From: Mycolicibacterium sediminis
Lineage (GTDB): Bacteria; Actinomycetota; Actinomycetes; Mycobacteriales; Mycobacteriaceae
Direction of reading: 5' to 3'
Assembly (NCBI RefSeq): GCF_010731735.1
Contig: NZ_AP022588.1
Location: forward strand, 2,418,001-2,482,000
DNA: 64,000 nucleotides
Both the position numbers and the translations under genes were made by a program. The notes under the pieces are model-generated. The model made no database searches. It was not told where the DNA came from and saw only the letters and a program-made list of their open reading frames with translations. Below are positions 15,280-26,119 of this stretch, piece after piece. Numbering within the stretch: position 1 is the first letter of the stretch; each line of letters opens with the position of its first letter.

Positions 15280-16055
15280 CCGGAGAACCTGGCAGGGGCG
15301 GCGTACGGGTCGAGCGCAACGGCGCGGTGACCACCATCGTGATGAACCGGCCGGGCGCGCGCAACGCCGTCAATGGACCCGCGGCCGCCGAGTTGTTCGC
15401 CGCGTTCGAGGAGTTCGACCGGGAAGAGTCGGCGTCGGTGGCGGTGCTGTGGGGCGACAACGGAACGTTCTGCGCGGGAGCCGATCTCAAGGCGTTCGGC
15501 ACACCGGACGTGAACCCCGCGCACCGCACCGGGCCGGGTCCGATGGGGCCGACGCGGATGGTGCTGTCCAAGCCGGTGATCGCCGCGGTCAGCGGCTTCG
15601 CCGTCGCGGGTGGCCTGGAACTCGCGCTGTGGTGCGACCTGCGGGTGATGGAGGAGGACGCGACGTTCGGGGTGTTCTGCCGCCGCTGGGGCGTACCGCT
15701 GATCGATGGCGGCACCGTCCGCCTGCCACGCCTGATCGGACACAGCCGAGCGATGGACCTCATCCTCACCGGTCGTGCGGTCGATGCCCGCGAGGCCCTC
15801 GACATCGGCCTCGCGAACCGCGTCGTCCCGACGGGCGAGTCCCGTAGCGCCGCCGAGGCGCTCGCCGCGGAACTCGCTGCGCTGCCGCAGCTCTGCATGC
15901 GCGCCGACCGGCTGTCGATGATGGGGCAGTGGGGCATGTCGGAGGCCGAGGCGATCGACGTCGAGTTCGCGAGCCTGTCGCGGGTCTCGTCGGAGTCACT
16001 GGCCGGTGCGCGCCGGTTCGCCGACGGTGCGGGCCGGCACGGCACGCGGGCCTGA
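15276..16055 (+). CDS. echA5: Enoyl-CoA hydratase/isomerase family protein EchA5
   Basis: A 259-residue crotonase-superfamily protein. Visible are IVMNRPGARNAVNGPAA, the oxyanion segment GTFCAGADLKAF and GFAVAGGLELALWCDLRV. The catalytic-acid region reads FCRRWGVPLIDGGTVRLPRLIG, a common variant that often lacks one hydratase Glu. GTG 15276 overlaps the PaaX stop by four bases, so it is translationally coupled. It probably acts in fatty-acyl or branched acyl-CoA breakdown. Confidence 0.9.
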   Translation: MTGEPGRGGVRVERNGAVTTIVMNRPGARNAVNGPAAAELFAAFEEFDREESASVAVLWGDNGTFCAGADLKAFGTPDVNPAHRTGPGPMGPTRMVLSKPVIAAVSGFAVAGGLELALWCDLRVMEEDATFGVFCRRWGVPLIDGGTVRLPRLIGHSRAMDLILTGRAVDAREALDIGLANRVVPTGESRSAAEALAAELAALPQLCMRADRLSMMGQWGMSEAEAIDVEFASLSRVSSESLAGARRFADGAGRHGTRA

Positions 16056-16075
16056 AGCGAGAGCCTGAAGCGAGG
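16050..16075. repeat. Tandem 13-bp duplication after echA5
   Basis: GCCTGAAGCGAGA is followed directly by GCCTGAAGCGAGG, overlapping the echA5 stop. It lies where M. tuberculosis carries the mmpL5-mmpS5-Rv0678 block, which is missing here. Confidence 0.6.
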
Positions 16076-16159
16076 GCCGTCACCGAAACTGCCGTGAGAT
16101 AGCCGAATCCGCCCGGATCGCGATCCCCCAGCAGGCTCGACGGATAAGGGGCGAGGGGA

Positions 16160-16561
16160 CTAGCCCTTCGAGACCTTGTTGCCCGATCCGGTGTCGTTGA
16201 TCTTCGGGTCGCCGTCGCGGTAGGTGACGGTGTTGTTGAGGCCGACGACGCTGAGGCTGTCGCCCACCGTCTCGAGGGTCACCTTGTTGTCGGCGCCGCC
16301 GATGTTGACGCTCGAGCACGTGCCCTTGATGGTCAACGTGTTGTTGGAGCCGCCGACGTTGAGCGACTTGCCGTCTGCGCAGTCGATGTCGGCGGTGGTG
16401 CCGAACGAGCCGTAGTTGATCGTGTTCCCGATCTCGACCTGCGCGCCCGACGAACCCGCGGTGGCGGTGGGGTCATTGGAATCGCTGCTGTTCGATCCAC
16501 ATCCGGCGAGGACAAGGGCAACGCCGATGGCCGCGATCGAGATCCGGGAGTACGCGGGCAT
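16160..16561 (-). CDS. DUF3060 domain lipoprotein
   Basis: A 133-residue secreted lipoprotein: signal peptide with lipobox LVLAGC near residue 20, a Ser/Thr-rich linker, then a DUF3060 domain of short N-rich repeats (LNVGGSNNTLTIKGTCSSVNIGGADNKVTLETVGDSLSV), likely a small beta-solenoid. ATG 16561 follows AGGGA; in-frame starts exist at 16582 and 16594. It is paired with another DUF3060 gene upstream, matching Rv0679c. Function unknown; surface exposure is inferred. Confidence 0.78.
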   Translation of the reverse strand: MPAYSRISIAAIGVALVLAGCGSNSSDSNDPTATAGSSGAQVEIGNTINYGSFGTTADIDCADGKSLNVGGSNNTLTIKGTCSSVNIGGADNKVTLETVGDSLSVVGLNNTVTYRDGDPKINDTGSGNKVSKG

Positions 16562-16625
16562 GAGTTCCCTCGCTTCGTCGTTCATCTTCGTCACCTTCTG
16601 CGCGCCAGGTCGACGCGCCGCCAGA

Positions 16626-16994
16626 CTACGCGGGAACGCGGTCGATGCGATTGGTCATGCCGAGTTCGCGGCCGCGGTCGATCACCGCCGGATCACCCGA
16701 CTTGTAGTACACGGTCTGATCGGATCCGTAGACGGTGATGTCGTTCACGACGTTGTCGGCCACGATCACGTTGGACGATCCCTGCACCGCGATGGCCCAG
16801 CAGGATCCCTTGACGGTGAGGTAGTTGCCGGTGCCCATCACCATCAGCGTCGACTCGTTGCAGTCGAGAGTCTGGTTGATGCCCTGGCCGGTGATGTGGG
16901 TGTCACCGTTCTTCGCCGCGGCGGTCGGCGTCCCGACGAGCAGTGCGACTGGCAGCAGCACCGCCAGCGAACCGCACAGCGTCCTGATCGTCAT
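16626..16994 (-). CDS. DUF3060 domain secreted protein
   Basis: A 122-residue protein with a Sec signal peptide (MTIRTLCGSLAVLLPVALLV..PTAAA) but no lipobox after the hydrophobic core. The DUF3060 repeat region (TLDCNESTLMVMGTGNYLTVKGSCWAIAVQGSSNVIVADNVVND) mirrors the neighbouring lipoprotein, including the paired cysteines. AAGGGG lies six bases before ATG 16994. The two form a paralogous tandem pair, one membrane-anchored and one free, equivalent to Rv0680c. Role unknown. Confidence 0.78.
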   Translation of the reverse strand: MTIRTLCGSLAVLLPVALLVGTPTAAAKNGDTHITGQGINQTLDCNESTLMVMGTGNYLTVKGSCWAIAVQGSSNVIVADNVVNDITVYGSDQTVYYKSGDPAVIDRGRELGMTNRIDRVPA

Positions 16995-17178
16995 GGTGCA
17001 CCCCTTGCCGTCCACGTGAGTCTCCGCAGCCTACGTCGCCGGACCGCCGCCGCGGCAACACTTCGGCGATCCACCTCTGCCGCGACCGGATGGCCTGACC
17101 GCCGCCACGGCCAGAGGTTAGAGTCATTCGTCAACGCACCCCGCGGACGGCATGCGCAGTAGAGGAATCGAGACGGAC

Positions 17179-17790
17179 ATGGCAGCTCGTTCGGAGGCGG
17201 TCTCCGCGGGCGGTCGACCGAAGGCGCCGGCGCGCACGACGAAGCTCAGCCGGGACGCCATCGTCAACGCGGCACTCACCTTCCTGGATCGCGAGGGATG
17301 GGACTCGCTCACCATCAACGCGCTCGCCACCCAGCTGGGGACCAAGGGCCCGTCGCTCTACAACCACGTGCAAAGCCTCGACGACCTGCGCAGAACCGTC
17401 CGGATGCGGGTCATCGGCGACATCATCGGCATGTTGAACACGGTCGGCGACGGACGCACCCGCGACGACGCCGTCGTCTCCATGGCCAGTGCCTACCGCA
17501 GCTACGCCCACCACCACCCAGGCCGCTACTCGGCCTTCACCCGCATGCCGCTGGGCGGCGACGACCCCGAGTACACCGCGGCCACGCGGGCCGCCGCGGG
17601 GCCGGTCATCGCGGTGCTCGGGTCCTACGGCCTCGACGGTGAGAACGCGTTCTATTCCGCCCTGGAGTTCTGGTCGGCGCTGCACGGTTTCGTGCTGCTG
17701 GAGATGACGGGCGTGATGGACGACATCGACACCGATGCCGTCTTCACCGACATGGTGCTGCGCCTGGCCGCCGGCATGGAGCGTCGCTGA
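17179..17790 (+). CDS. TetR family transcriptional regulator
   Basis: A 203-residue TetR-type repressor. The N-terminal helix-turn-helix is AIVNAALTFLDREGWDSLTINALATQLGTKGPSLYNHVQSLDDL, followed by a TetR C-terminal ligand domain with the WHG-type SALEFWSALHGFVLLEM segment. ATG 17179 starts MAARSEAV; an in-frame start at 17152 is weaker. It lies directly before the str operon, as Rv0681 does before rpsL in M. tuberculosis. Target and ligand are unknown. Confidence 0.85.
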   Translation: MAARSEAVSAGGRPKAPARTTKLSRDAIVNAALTFLDREGWDSLTINALATQLGTKGPSLYNHVQSLDDLRRTVRMRVIGDIIGMLNTVGDGRTRDDAVVSMASAYRSYAHHHPGRYSAFTRMPLGGDDPEYTAATRAAAGPVIAVLGSYGLDGENAFYSALEFWSALHGFVLLEMTGVMDDIDTDAVFTDMVLRLAAGMERR

Positions 17791-17919
17791 GTCCCACCGG
17801 CGCGTCAGACGGGACCGAGGCCGTGCCTGACGGCATACTTGGACCAGCCTGGCCCCCGCCACCGAGCCGCTATCGGGCCGGCTCCCGAAACGGCCCTCAC
17901 CACCTGCGACGATGGCGCT

Positions 17920-17949
17920 TTGACCTGTGTAGCCGCGGGCAGGTATTGT
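17920..17949 (+). promoter_or_regulatory. Predicted SigA promoter of the str operon
   Basis: TTGACC (17920-17925), an 18-base spacer and TATTGT (17944-17949) lie 217 bases before rpsL. This implies a leader of about 210 bases. Confidence 0.7.
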
Positions 17950-17956
17950 GGTTCTT

Positions 17957-18165
17957 CGTGCCTGGCGTGGGCACCTGCAGATCCAAGATCGCGCGCAGGT
18001 GGACTACGAGCCGGGCCAATCCGCATGTCCACGATGCATCGGCCAGGCCGATGTCCGGGCGCGTGCGACACGCCCGGTCGCGGGGTAAGCGAGCGGGAGA
18101 AAACCGCAGTTCGACGACTTATCTAGACCACAGCGACAGATCAGAGCAACACAGAAAGCCGGTAC
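17957..18165 (+). promoter_or_regulatory. Long leader of the str operon, with element shared with the S10 leader
   Basis: This stretch lacks a convincing gene. At 18065-18085 it holds a 21-base element (GCGACAC.CCCG..CGCGGGG) that recurs with three changes at 48683-48703 in the S10 leader. In both places the CCCG/CGGG part can fold into a small hairpin. It may be a regulatory leader for ribosomal-protein operons. Confidence 0.5.
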
Positions 18166-18540
18166 ATGCCAACCATCAACCAGCTGGTCCGCAAGGGCCG
18201 CCGCGACAAGATCGCCAAGGTCAAGACCGCGGCCCTCAAGGGCAGCCCGCAGCGCCGCGGTGTGTGCACTCGCGTATACACCACCACTCCGAAGAAGCCG
18301 AACTCGGCACTTCGCAAGGTGGCGCGCGTGAAGCTCACCAGCGCGGTCGAGGTCACCGCCTACATCCCGGGCGAGGGACACAACCTGCAGGAGCACTCGA
18401 TGGTGCTGGTTCGTGGCGGTCGCGTGAAGGACCTGCCCGGCGTGCGGTACAAGATCATCCGCGGCTCGCTCGACACCCAGGGTGTCAAGTCCCGCAAGCA
18501 GGCCCGTAGCAAGTACGGCGCCAAGAAGGAGAAGAGCTAA
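18166..18540 (+). CDS. rpsL: 30S ribosomal protein S12
   Basis: A 124-residue S12, located at the decoding centre of the small subunit. The sequence starts [12 protein letters not shown] and contains [21 protein letters not shown] and the [11 protein letters not shown] loop. K43 and K88, whose change gives streptomycin resistance, are wild type. It is first in the str operon and its stop overlaps the rpsG start by one base. Confidence 0.99.
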   Translation: MPTINQLVRKGRRDKIAKVKTAALKGSPQRRGVCTRVYTTTPKKPNSALRKVARVKLTSAVEVTAYIPGEGHNLQEHSMVLVRGGRVKDLPGVRYKIIRGSLDTQGVKSRKQARSKYGAKKEKS

Positions 18541-19010
18541 TGCCACGCAAGGGGCCCGCGCCGAAGCGCCCGCTGGTCAACGACCCGGTCTACGGATCGC
18601 AGCTCGTCACCCAGCTGGTGAACAAGGTTCTGCTGGACGGGAAGAAATCGCTCGCCGAACGCATTGTCTATGGTGCGCTCGAACAGGCTCGCGAGAAGAC
18701 CGGCACCGACCCCGTGGTCACGCTGAAGCGCGCCATGGACAACGTCAAGCCGGCCCTCGAGGTCCGCAGCCGTCGCGTCGGTGGTGCCACCTACCAGGTG
18801 CCCGTCGAGGTCCGGCCCGAGCGTTCGACCACCCTCGCCCTGCGCTGGTTGGTCGGTTTCTCCAAGCAGCGCCGCGAGAAGACGATGGTCGAGCGCCTGG
18901 CGAACGAACTCCTGGATGCCAGCAATGGCCTGGGTGCCGCCGTCAAGCGTCGCGAGGACGTCCACAAGATGGCCGAGGCGAACCGGGCCTTCGCGCACTA
19001 CCGCTGGTGA
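18540..19010 (+). CDS. rpsG: 30S ribosomal protein S7
   Basis: A 156-residue S7, the assembly-initiating protein of the 30S head that contacts E-site tRNA. It starts [20 protein letters not shown] and contains the conserved [13 protein letters not shown]. The ATG overlaps the rpsL TAA. S7 is the translational repressor of the str operon in enteric bacteria; whether it acts here is unknown. Confidence 0.99.
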   Translation: MPRKGPAPKRPLVNDPVYGSQLVTQLVNKVLLDGKKSLAERIVYGALEQAREKTGTDPVVTLKRAMDNVKPALEVRSRRVGGATYQVPVEVRPERSTTLALRWLVGFSKQRREKTMVERLANELLDASNGLGAAVKRREDVHKMAEANRAFAHYRW

Positions 19011-19098
19011 CCAAGCCGTCCCGGCTACGACGTAGGACGTCGCAGACCGCGGGCGCACCGCAACACCCGACGAGCAAGCGAAAGAGTGGGACTTAGCC

Positions 19099-21201
19099 GT
19101 GGCACAGGACGTGCTCACCGACCTCACCAAGGTCCGCAACATCGGCATCATGGCGCACATCGATGCCGGCAAGACGACGACGACCGAGCGAATCCTCTAC
19201 TACACCGGTATCAGCTACAAGATCGGTGAGGTTCACGACGGCGCAGCGACGATGGACTGGATGGAGCAGGAGCAGGAGCGGGGTATCACCATCACCTCCG
19301 CTGCCACCACCTGCTTCTGGAATGGCAACCAGATCAACATCATCGACACCCCCGGACACGTCGACTTCACCGTCGAGGTCGAGCGCTCCCTGCGCGTCCT
19401 CGACGGCGCCGTCGCCGTCTTCGACGGCAAGGAGGGCGTCGAGCCCCAGTCCGAGCAGGTCTGGCGTCAGGCCGACAAGTACGACGTGCCGCGCATCTGC
19501 TTCGTCAACAAGATGGACAAGCTGGGCGCCGACTTCTACTTCTCGATCCAGACGATGAAGGACCGCCTCGGCGCGAACGTCATCCCGATCCAGCTGCCGA
19601 TCGGCTCCGAGGGCGACTTCGAGGGCATCATCGACCTGGTCGAGATGAACGCCAAGGTGTGGCGCGGCGAGACCAAGCTCGGTGAGACCTACGAGACCAT
19701 CGAGATCCCGGCCGATCTCCAGGAGAAGGCCGACGAGTACCGCAACAGCCTGCTCGAGGCCGTCGCCGAGACCGACGACGCCCTCATGGAGAAGTACTTC
19801 GGTGGCGAGGAACTCACGATCGACGAGATCAAGGGTGCCATCCGCAAGTTGACGGTCAGCTCCGAGGCGTACCCGGTGCTGTGTGGCAGCGCGTTCAAGA
19901 ACAAGGGCGTCCAGCCCATGCTCGACGCCGTCATCGACTACCTCCCCACGCCGCTGGACGTCGCGGCCGCCGTCGGGCACGCGCCCGGCAAGGAGGACGT
20001 CGAGGTCGTCCGCAAGCCGAACACCGACGAGCCGTTCTCCGGCCTCGCGTTCAAGGTTGCGACGCACCCGTTCTTCGGCAAGCTGACCTACGTCCGCGTC
20101 TACTCGGGACAGGTCGAGTCCGGCAGCCAGGTCATCAACGCGACCAAGGGCAAGAAGGAGCGTCTGGGCAAGCTGTTCCAGATGCACTCCAACAAGGAGA
20201 ACCCGGTCGAGCGCGCGTCCGCCGGTCACATCTACGCCGTGATCGGGCTGAAGGACACCACCACCGGTGACACCCTCAGCGATCCCCAGCAGCAGGTCGT
20301 GCTGGAGTCGATGACCTTCCCGGACCCCGTCATCGAGGTCGCCATCGAGCCCAAGACGAAGAGCGACCAGGAGAAGCTGTCCCTGGCGATCCAGAAGCTC
20401 GCCGAGGAAGACCCGACGTTCAAGGTCCACCAGGACGACGAGACCGGCCAGACCGTCATCGGCGGCATGGGCGAACTCCACCTCGACATCCTCGTCGACC
20501 GCATGCGTCGCGAGTTCAAGGTCGAGGCCAACGTCGGCAAGCCGCAGGTCGCCTACAAGGAGACCATCAAGCGGGCCGTCGAGAAGGTCGAGTTCACCCA
20601 CAAGAAGCAGACGGGTGGCTCCGGCCAGTTCGCGAAGGTCCTCGTCAGCATCGAACCGTTCTCCGGCGAGGACGGCGCGACCTACGAGTTCGAGAACAAG
20701 GTCACCGGTGGCCGCATCCCGCGCGAGTACATCCCGTCGGTGGATGCCGGTGCGCAGGACGCCATGCAGTACGGCGTCCTGGCCGGCTACCCGCTGGTCA
20801 ACCTGAAGCTGACCCTGATCGACGGCGCGTACCACGACGTCGACTCCTCGGAGATGGCCTTCAAGATCGCCGGTTCGCAGGTCCTGAAGAAGGCTGCCGC
20901 CCAGGCGCAGCCCGTCATCCTGGAGCCGGTCATGGCCGTCGAGGTCACCACACCCGAGGATTACATGGGTGAAGTGATCGGCGACCTGAACTCCCGCCGT
21001 GGCCAGATCCAGGCCATGGAGGAGCGCAGCGGTGCGCGCGTCGTCAAGGCGACGGTGCCGCTGTCCGAGATGTTCGGCTACGTCGGCGACCTCCGGTCGA
21101 AGACCCAGGGCCGGGCGAACTACTCCATGGTGTTCGCCTCGTACGCTGAAGTTCCGGCGAACGTGTCGAAGGAGATCATCGCGAAGGCAACGGGTCAGTA
21201 A
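19099..21201 (+). CDS. fusA: Elongation factor G
   Basis: A 700-residue translocase GTPase. The G1 motif [16 protein letters not shown]3 DTPGHVDF, G4 NKMDK and domain IV/V segments are all in order, and length is normal. GTG 19099 starts MAQDVLTDL. The 88-base gap from rpsG and 116-base gap to tuf are as in other mycobacteria, with co-transcription likely. The opposite strand also shows a very long open frame, an effect of high GC only. Confidence 0.99.
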   Translation: MAQDVLTDLTKVRNIGIMAHIDAGKTTTTERILYYTGISYKIGEVHDGAATMDWMEQEQERGITITSAATTCFWNGNQINIIDTPGHVDFTVEVERSLRVLDGAVAVFDGKEGVEPQSEQVWRQADKYDVPRICFVNKMDKLGADFYFSIQTMKDRLGANVIPIQLPIGSEGDFEGIIDLVEMNAKVWRGETKLGETYETIEIPADLQEKADEYRNSLLEAVAETDDALMEKYFGGEELTIDEIKGAIRKLTVSSEAYPVLCGSAFKNKGVQPMLDAVIDYLPTPLDVAAAVGHAPGKEDVEVVRKPNTDEPFSGLAFKVATHPFFGKLTYVRVYSGQVESGSQVINATKGKKERLGKLFQMHSNKENPVERASAGHIYAVIGLKDTTTGDTLSDPQQQVVLESMTFPDPVIEVAIEPKTKSDQEKLSLAIQKLAEEDPTFKVHQDDETGQTVIGGMGELHLDILVDRMRREFKVEANVGKPQVAYKETIKRAVEKVEFTHKKQTGGSGQFAKVLVSIEPFSGEDGATYEFENKVTGGRIPREYIPSVDAGAQDAMQYGVLAGYPLVNLKLTLIDGAYHDVDSSEMAFKIAGSQVLKKAAAQAQPVILEPVMAVEVTTPEDYMGEVIGDLNSRRGQIQAMEERSGARVVKATVPLSEMFGYVGDLRSKTQGRANYSMVFASYAEVPANVSKEIIAKATGQ

Positions 21202-21317
21202 GCCCCGCGGAGGTTGCCGGCCGCAAGCCGGTAGCGTCGCAGACCACACAACTGAACACGGAATCATCCAGAGCAACTGCTTAACCAAGGCACCAACTAG
21301 TCCAGGAGGACACAGAA

Positions 21318-22508
21318 GTGGCGAAGGCGAAGTTCGAGCGGACGAAGCCGCACGTCAACATCGGGACCATCGGTCACGTTGACCACGGCAAGACGACGCT
21401 TACGGCAGCAATCACGAAGGTGCTGCACGACAAGTATCCCGATTTGAACGAGTCGCGCGCATTCGACCAGATCGACAATGCGCCCGAGGAACGTGCGCGT
21501 GGCATCACGATCAACATCTCCCACGTGGAGTACCAGACCGACAAGCGTCACTACGCGCACGTCGACGCACCCGGTCACGCGGACTACATCAAGAACATGA
21601 TCACCGGTGCCGCCCAGATGGACGGTGCAATCCTGGTGGTCGCCGCGACCGACGGCCCGATGCCGCAGACGCGTGAGCACGTGCTGCTGGCTCGTCAGGT
21701 CGGCGTGCCCTACATCCTGGTGGCGCTGAACAAGTCGGACATGGTCGACGACGAAGAACTGCTGGAGCTCGTCGAGCTCGAGGTCCGCGAACTGCTGGCC
21801 GCTCAGGAGTTCGACGAGGACGCCCCGGTCATCCAGGTGTCGGCGCTCAAGGCGCTCGAGGGTGACCCGAAGTGGGTCGAGTCCGTCGAGAAGCTCATGG
21901 AGGCCGTCGACGAGTCCATCCCGGACCCGGTTCGCGAGACCGACAAGCCGTTCCTGATGCCCGTCGAGGACGTCTTCACGATCACCGGCCGTGGCACCGT
22001 CGTCACCGGTCGCGTCGAGCGTGGCGTGATCAACGTGAACGAGGAAGTGGAGATCGTCGGCATCAAGACGACGACCACGAAGACCACCGTCACCGGTGTC
22101 GAGATGTTCCGCAAGCTGCTCGACCAGGGTCAGGCCGGCGACAACGTCGGTCTGCTGGTTCGTGGCATCAAGCGCGAGGACGTCGAGCGCGGCCAGGTCG
22201 TCGTGAAGCCCGGCACCACCACGCCGCACACCGAGTTCGACGGCAGCGTCTACATCCTGTCGAAGGACGAGGGTGGTCGTCACACGCCGTTCTTCAACAA
22301 CTACCGCCCGCAGTTCTACTTCCGTACGACGGACGTGACCGGCGTCGTGACCCTCCCCGAGGGCACCGAGATGGTGATGCCCGGTGACAACACCGACATC
22401 TCCGTCAAGCTGATCCAGCCCGTCGCCATGGACGAGGGTCTGCGTTTCGCGATTCGCGAGGGTGGCCGTACCGTCGGCGCCGGCCGTGTCACCAAGATCC
22501 ACAAGTAA
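21318..22508 (+). CDS. tuf: Elongation factor Tu
   Basis: A 396-residue EF-Tu delivering aminoacyl-tRNA to the ribosome. Motifs are [44 protein letters not shown] and [11 protein letters not shown] 21318 is preceded by AGGAGG. The upstream gap has a small hairpin (TGCCGGC/GCCGGTA around 21215). The gene ends the operon and a good terminator follows. Confidence 0.99.
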   Translation: MAKAKFERTKPHVNIGTIGHVDHGKTTLTAAITKVLHDKYPDLNESRAFDQIDNAPEERARGITINISHVEYQTDKRHYAHVDAPGHADYIKNMITGAAQMDGAILVVAATDGPMPQTREHVLLARQVGVPYILVALNKSDMVDDEELLELVELEVRELLAAQEFDEDAPVIQVSALKALEGDPKWVESVEKLMEAVDESIPDPVRETDKPFLMPVEDVFTITGRGTVVTGRVERGVINVNEEVEIVGIKTTTTKTTVTGVEMFRKLLDQGQAGDNVGLLVRGIKREDVERGQVVVKPGTTTPHTEFDGSVYILSKDEGGRHTPFFNNYRPQFYFRTTDVTGVVTLPEGTEMVMPGDNTDISVKLIQPVAMDEGLRFAIREGGRTVGAGRVTKIHK

Positions 22509-22534
22509 GTCGGATCTGACCTAGCACCGCACGA

Positions 22535-22566
22535 GCGGCGCTCACCTTCGGGTGGGCGCCGCTTTT
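22535..22566 (+). terminator. Intrinsic terminator after tuf
   Basis: A 12-bp stem (GCGGCGCTCACC, loop TTCG, GGTGGGCGCCGC, with one G-U pair) is followed by TTTT. It is placed 26 bases after the tuf stop. Confidence 0.92.
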
Positions 22567-22626
22567 GCGTTCTCCACGCCGAGTACGGGATACGCTGCGC
22601 ACACCAAACGCAGTGGAGAGGACGGC

Positions 22627-23388
22627 GTGGGCGATACCTCGGAGGATGTCGGCGTTGCGGCCCGGTTCACCGTGCACGCGTTCACCGACGTCGGATTGCG
22701 GCGCCGACGCAACGAGGACGCCGTCCTCGTCGGCGGCTGGTCGTGCCAGACCCACGACGGCTCCCTCGTGACGATGAGCTTCATGCCCGCACCGCCCTTC
22801 GTCTGCGCGGTCGCCGACGGGATGGGCGGCCACGCGGGCGGCGACATCGCGAGCCGCGTTGCGCTGAACGTCATCTCGGCCAACCACCGTGAGTGGCGCA
22901 GCGACGAGGACGTCTCCGACGCGCTGCTCGACGTCAACGACCAGGTTCGCGGTGTGGGGGTGGAGACCGACCTGCTGGGCCTCGGCACCACGGTCGCGGG
23001 CCTGTGCTTCCTGGCCGACGCGGTCGTCGCGTTCAACGTGGGAGACAGCCGGATCTACACGGTCGTCGACGGCCACGCCGTCCAGCTGTCGGTCGACGAC
23101 TCGGTCTTCGACACCAACGGCAGGCCCACCAACATCGTCACCCAGTCGCTGGGACAGCAGACCCCGGTGCGACCGCACCTGGTCCGGCTTCCGCTGCGGG
23201 ATGCCCGCTATCTGCTGTGTTCCGACGGTGTCAGCGGTTTCATGACCGACGACGAACTGCGGGAGGCGGTCGGGTCCGACGACGTCGGCGACTGGTGCAC
23301 GCGGATCATCGACACCGTCCGAGCCAACGGAGCAGAGGACAACTTCACCTTCGTGATCGTCGACGTCGCACCGGAGCAGTCGTCCTAG
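22627..23388 (+). CDS. PP2C family serine/threonine phosphatase
   Basis: A 253-residue metal-dependent PP2C phosphatase. Metal-binding motifs in order are RRRRNEDAV, CAVADGMGGHAGG, GDSRIYTV, LLCSDGVSGF and AEDNFTFVIV. There is no membrane segment, unlike PstP, so it is cytosolic. GTG 22627 follows GGAGAGG. It lies just past the tuf terminator as an independent unit with a -10-like TACGCT upstream. Target kinases or antagonists are not encoded nearby. M. tuberculosis has a different gene here. Confidence 0.9.
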   Translation: MGDTSEDVGVAARFTVHAFTDVGLRRRRNEDAVLVGGWSCQTHDGSLVTMSFMPAPPFVCAVADGMGGHAGGDIASRVALNVISANHREWRSDEDVSDALLDVNDQVRGVGVETDLLGLGTTVAGLCFLADAVVAFNVGDSRIYTVVDGHAVQLSVDDSVFDTNGRPTNIVTQSLGQQTPVRPHLVRLPLRDARYLLCSDGVSGFMTDDELREAVGSDDVGDWCTRIIDTVRANGAEDNFTFVIVDVAPEQSS

Positions 23389-23440
23389 CGGGTCCTGCGA
23401 TCTTGGGATCGGTAAGGGGCCCGGAGCGATAGCGTCGCCC

Positions 23441-24307
23441 GTGACCGACTCGATCGAGGAGCGTGGGGCGATGGTGTGGCGATACGTCAAGGCGCAGCTG
23501 ATGGTGCTGCTGTGCGGCGGGCTGGTCGGCCCGATCTTCCTCGCGGTGTTCTTCGCGACGGGCGAGGACAGGCTGATGAAGTGGATGTTCTGGGTGGGCC
23601 TGCTCGTCACCGCGCTCGACGTCCTGATCGCGTTGGCACTGGCGAACTACGGTGCCAGGGCCGCCGCCAAGACGACGATGCTGGAGGCCAGCGGCGTGCT
23701 CGCGCTGGCGCAGGTCACCGGGATGACCGAGACCGGTACGCGAATCAACGACCAGCCGCTCGTCAAGCTCTCCCTGCACGTCGAGGGTCCCGGTCTCGTG
23801 CCGTTCGACACCCAGGACTCGGTGCTCGCCTCGGTGACCCGCCTGCCGCTGATCACCGGTCGCAAGCTCGTCCTCCTGGTGGACCCGCAGACCAACTCCT
23901 ACCAGATCGACTGGAACAGAAGCGCTCTGGTGAACGGCATGATGCCCGCTCAGTTCACCCTCGCGGAGGACAACCGGACCTACGACCTCTCCGGCCAGGC
24001 CGGGCCGCTGATGGAGATCATGACGATCCTCAAGGCCAACGGCGTGCCGCTGAACGGGACCATCGACATCCGCTCCAACCCCGCGGTGCGCCAGCAGGTC
24101 ATGAACGTCGTGCGCCGCGCGGCGGCCCGGCAGGCCCCACCTCAGGCGCAGATGGCCGCCACGGCCCCGCCGCCGGGCAACCCCTACGCCGCACCGTCCG
24201 TGTCGACCTCGCAGCGGTTGCAGGAACTCGAGACGTTGCGGGCGACCGGCGCGATCTCCGAGAGCGAGTACGCCGCCAAGCGCCAGCAGATCATCTCCGA
24301 CCTGTAG
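23441..24307 (+). CDS. Membrane protein with C-terminal SHOCT domain
   Basis: A 288-residue protein with two membrane helices (residues ~18-40 and ~50-70), a soluble middle domain of unknown fold (~80-215), a Pro/Ala-rich linker, and a C-terminal SHOCT motif (QRLQELETLRATGAISESEYAAKRQQIISDL), a short oligomerisation helix pair. TAGCGT at 23430-23435 places the transcript start at the GTG, a leaderless start. An alternative ATG at 23471 has GAGGAG upstream. Function unknown. Confidence 0.75.
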   Translation: MTDSIEERGAMVWRYVKAQLMVLLCGGLVGPIFLAVFFATGEDRLMKWMFWVGLLVTALDVLIALALANYGARAAAKTTMLEASGVLALAQVTGMTETGTRINDQPLVKLSLHVEGPGLVPFDTQDSVLASVTRLPLITGRKLVLLVDPQTNSYQIDWNRSALVNGMMPAQFTLAEDNRTYDLSGQAGPLMEIMTILKANGVPLNGTIDIRSNPAVRQQVMNVVRRAAARQAPPQAQMAATAPPPGNPYAAPSVSTSQRLQELETLRATGAISESEYAAKRQQIISDL

Positions 24308-24329
24308 CAAGCAGGCCGGGCGGCGATAC

Positions 24330-24343
24330 TAGAACACGTTCCA
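24330..24343. promoter_or_regulatory. KstR-type operator upstream of the mycofactocin-type SDR
   Basis: TAGAACACGTTCCA fits the KstR consensus TnnAACnnGTTnnA exactly, and the symmetry extends outward (ACT/AGTT). It lies 43 bases before the SDR start with a -10-like TAGCCT just downstream. KstR represses cholesterol-catabolism genes in mycobacteria and rhodococci, so sterol-dependent control is inferred. Confidence 0.6.
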
Positions 24344-24356
24344 GTTCGGCTGCTAG

Positions 24357-26115
<1,759 letters not shown>

Positions 26116-26119
<4 letters not shown>

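Noticed and set aside
17957..18165. Open frames in the rpsL leader considered as genes
   Set aside because: No ribosome site, no conserved-looking sequence, and frames overlap the promoter or run into rpsL out of frame.
19093..21288. Very long open frame opposite fusA
   Set aside because: It is the exact antisense of a highly conserved gene. GC-rich third codon positions keep the complementary frame open, and it has no recognisable domain.
21202..21317. Hairpin TGCCGGC/GCCGGTA between fusA and tuf considered as a terminator
   Set aside because: The stem is short and has no U-tract; fusA and tuf are normally co-transcribed.
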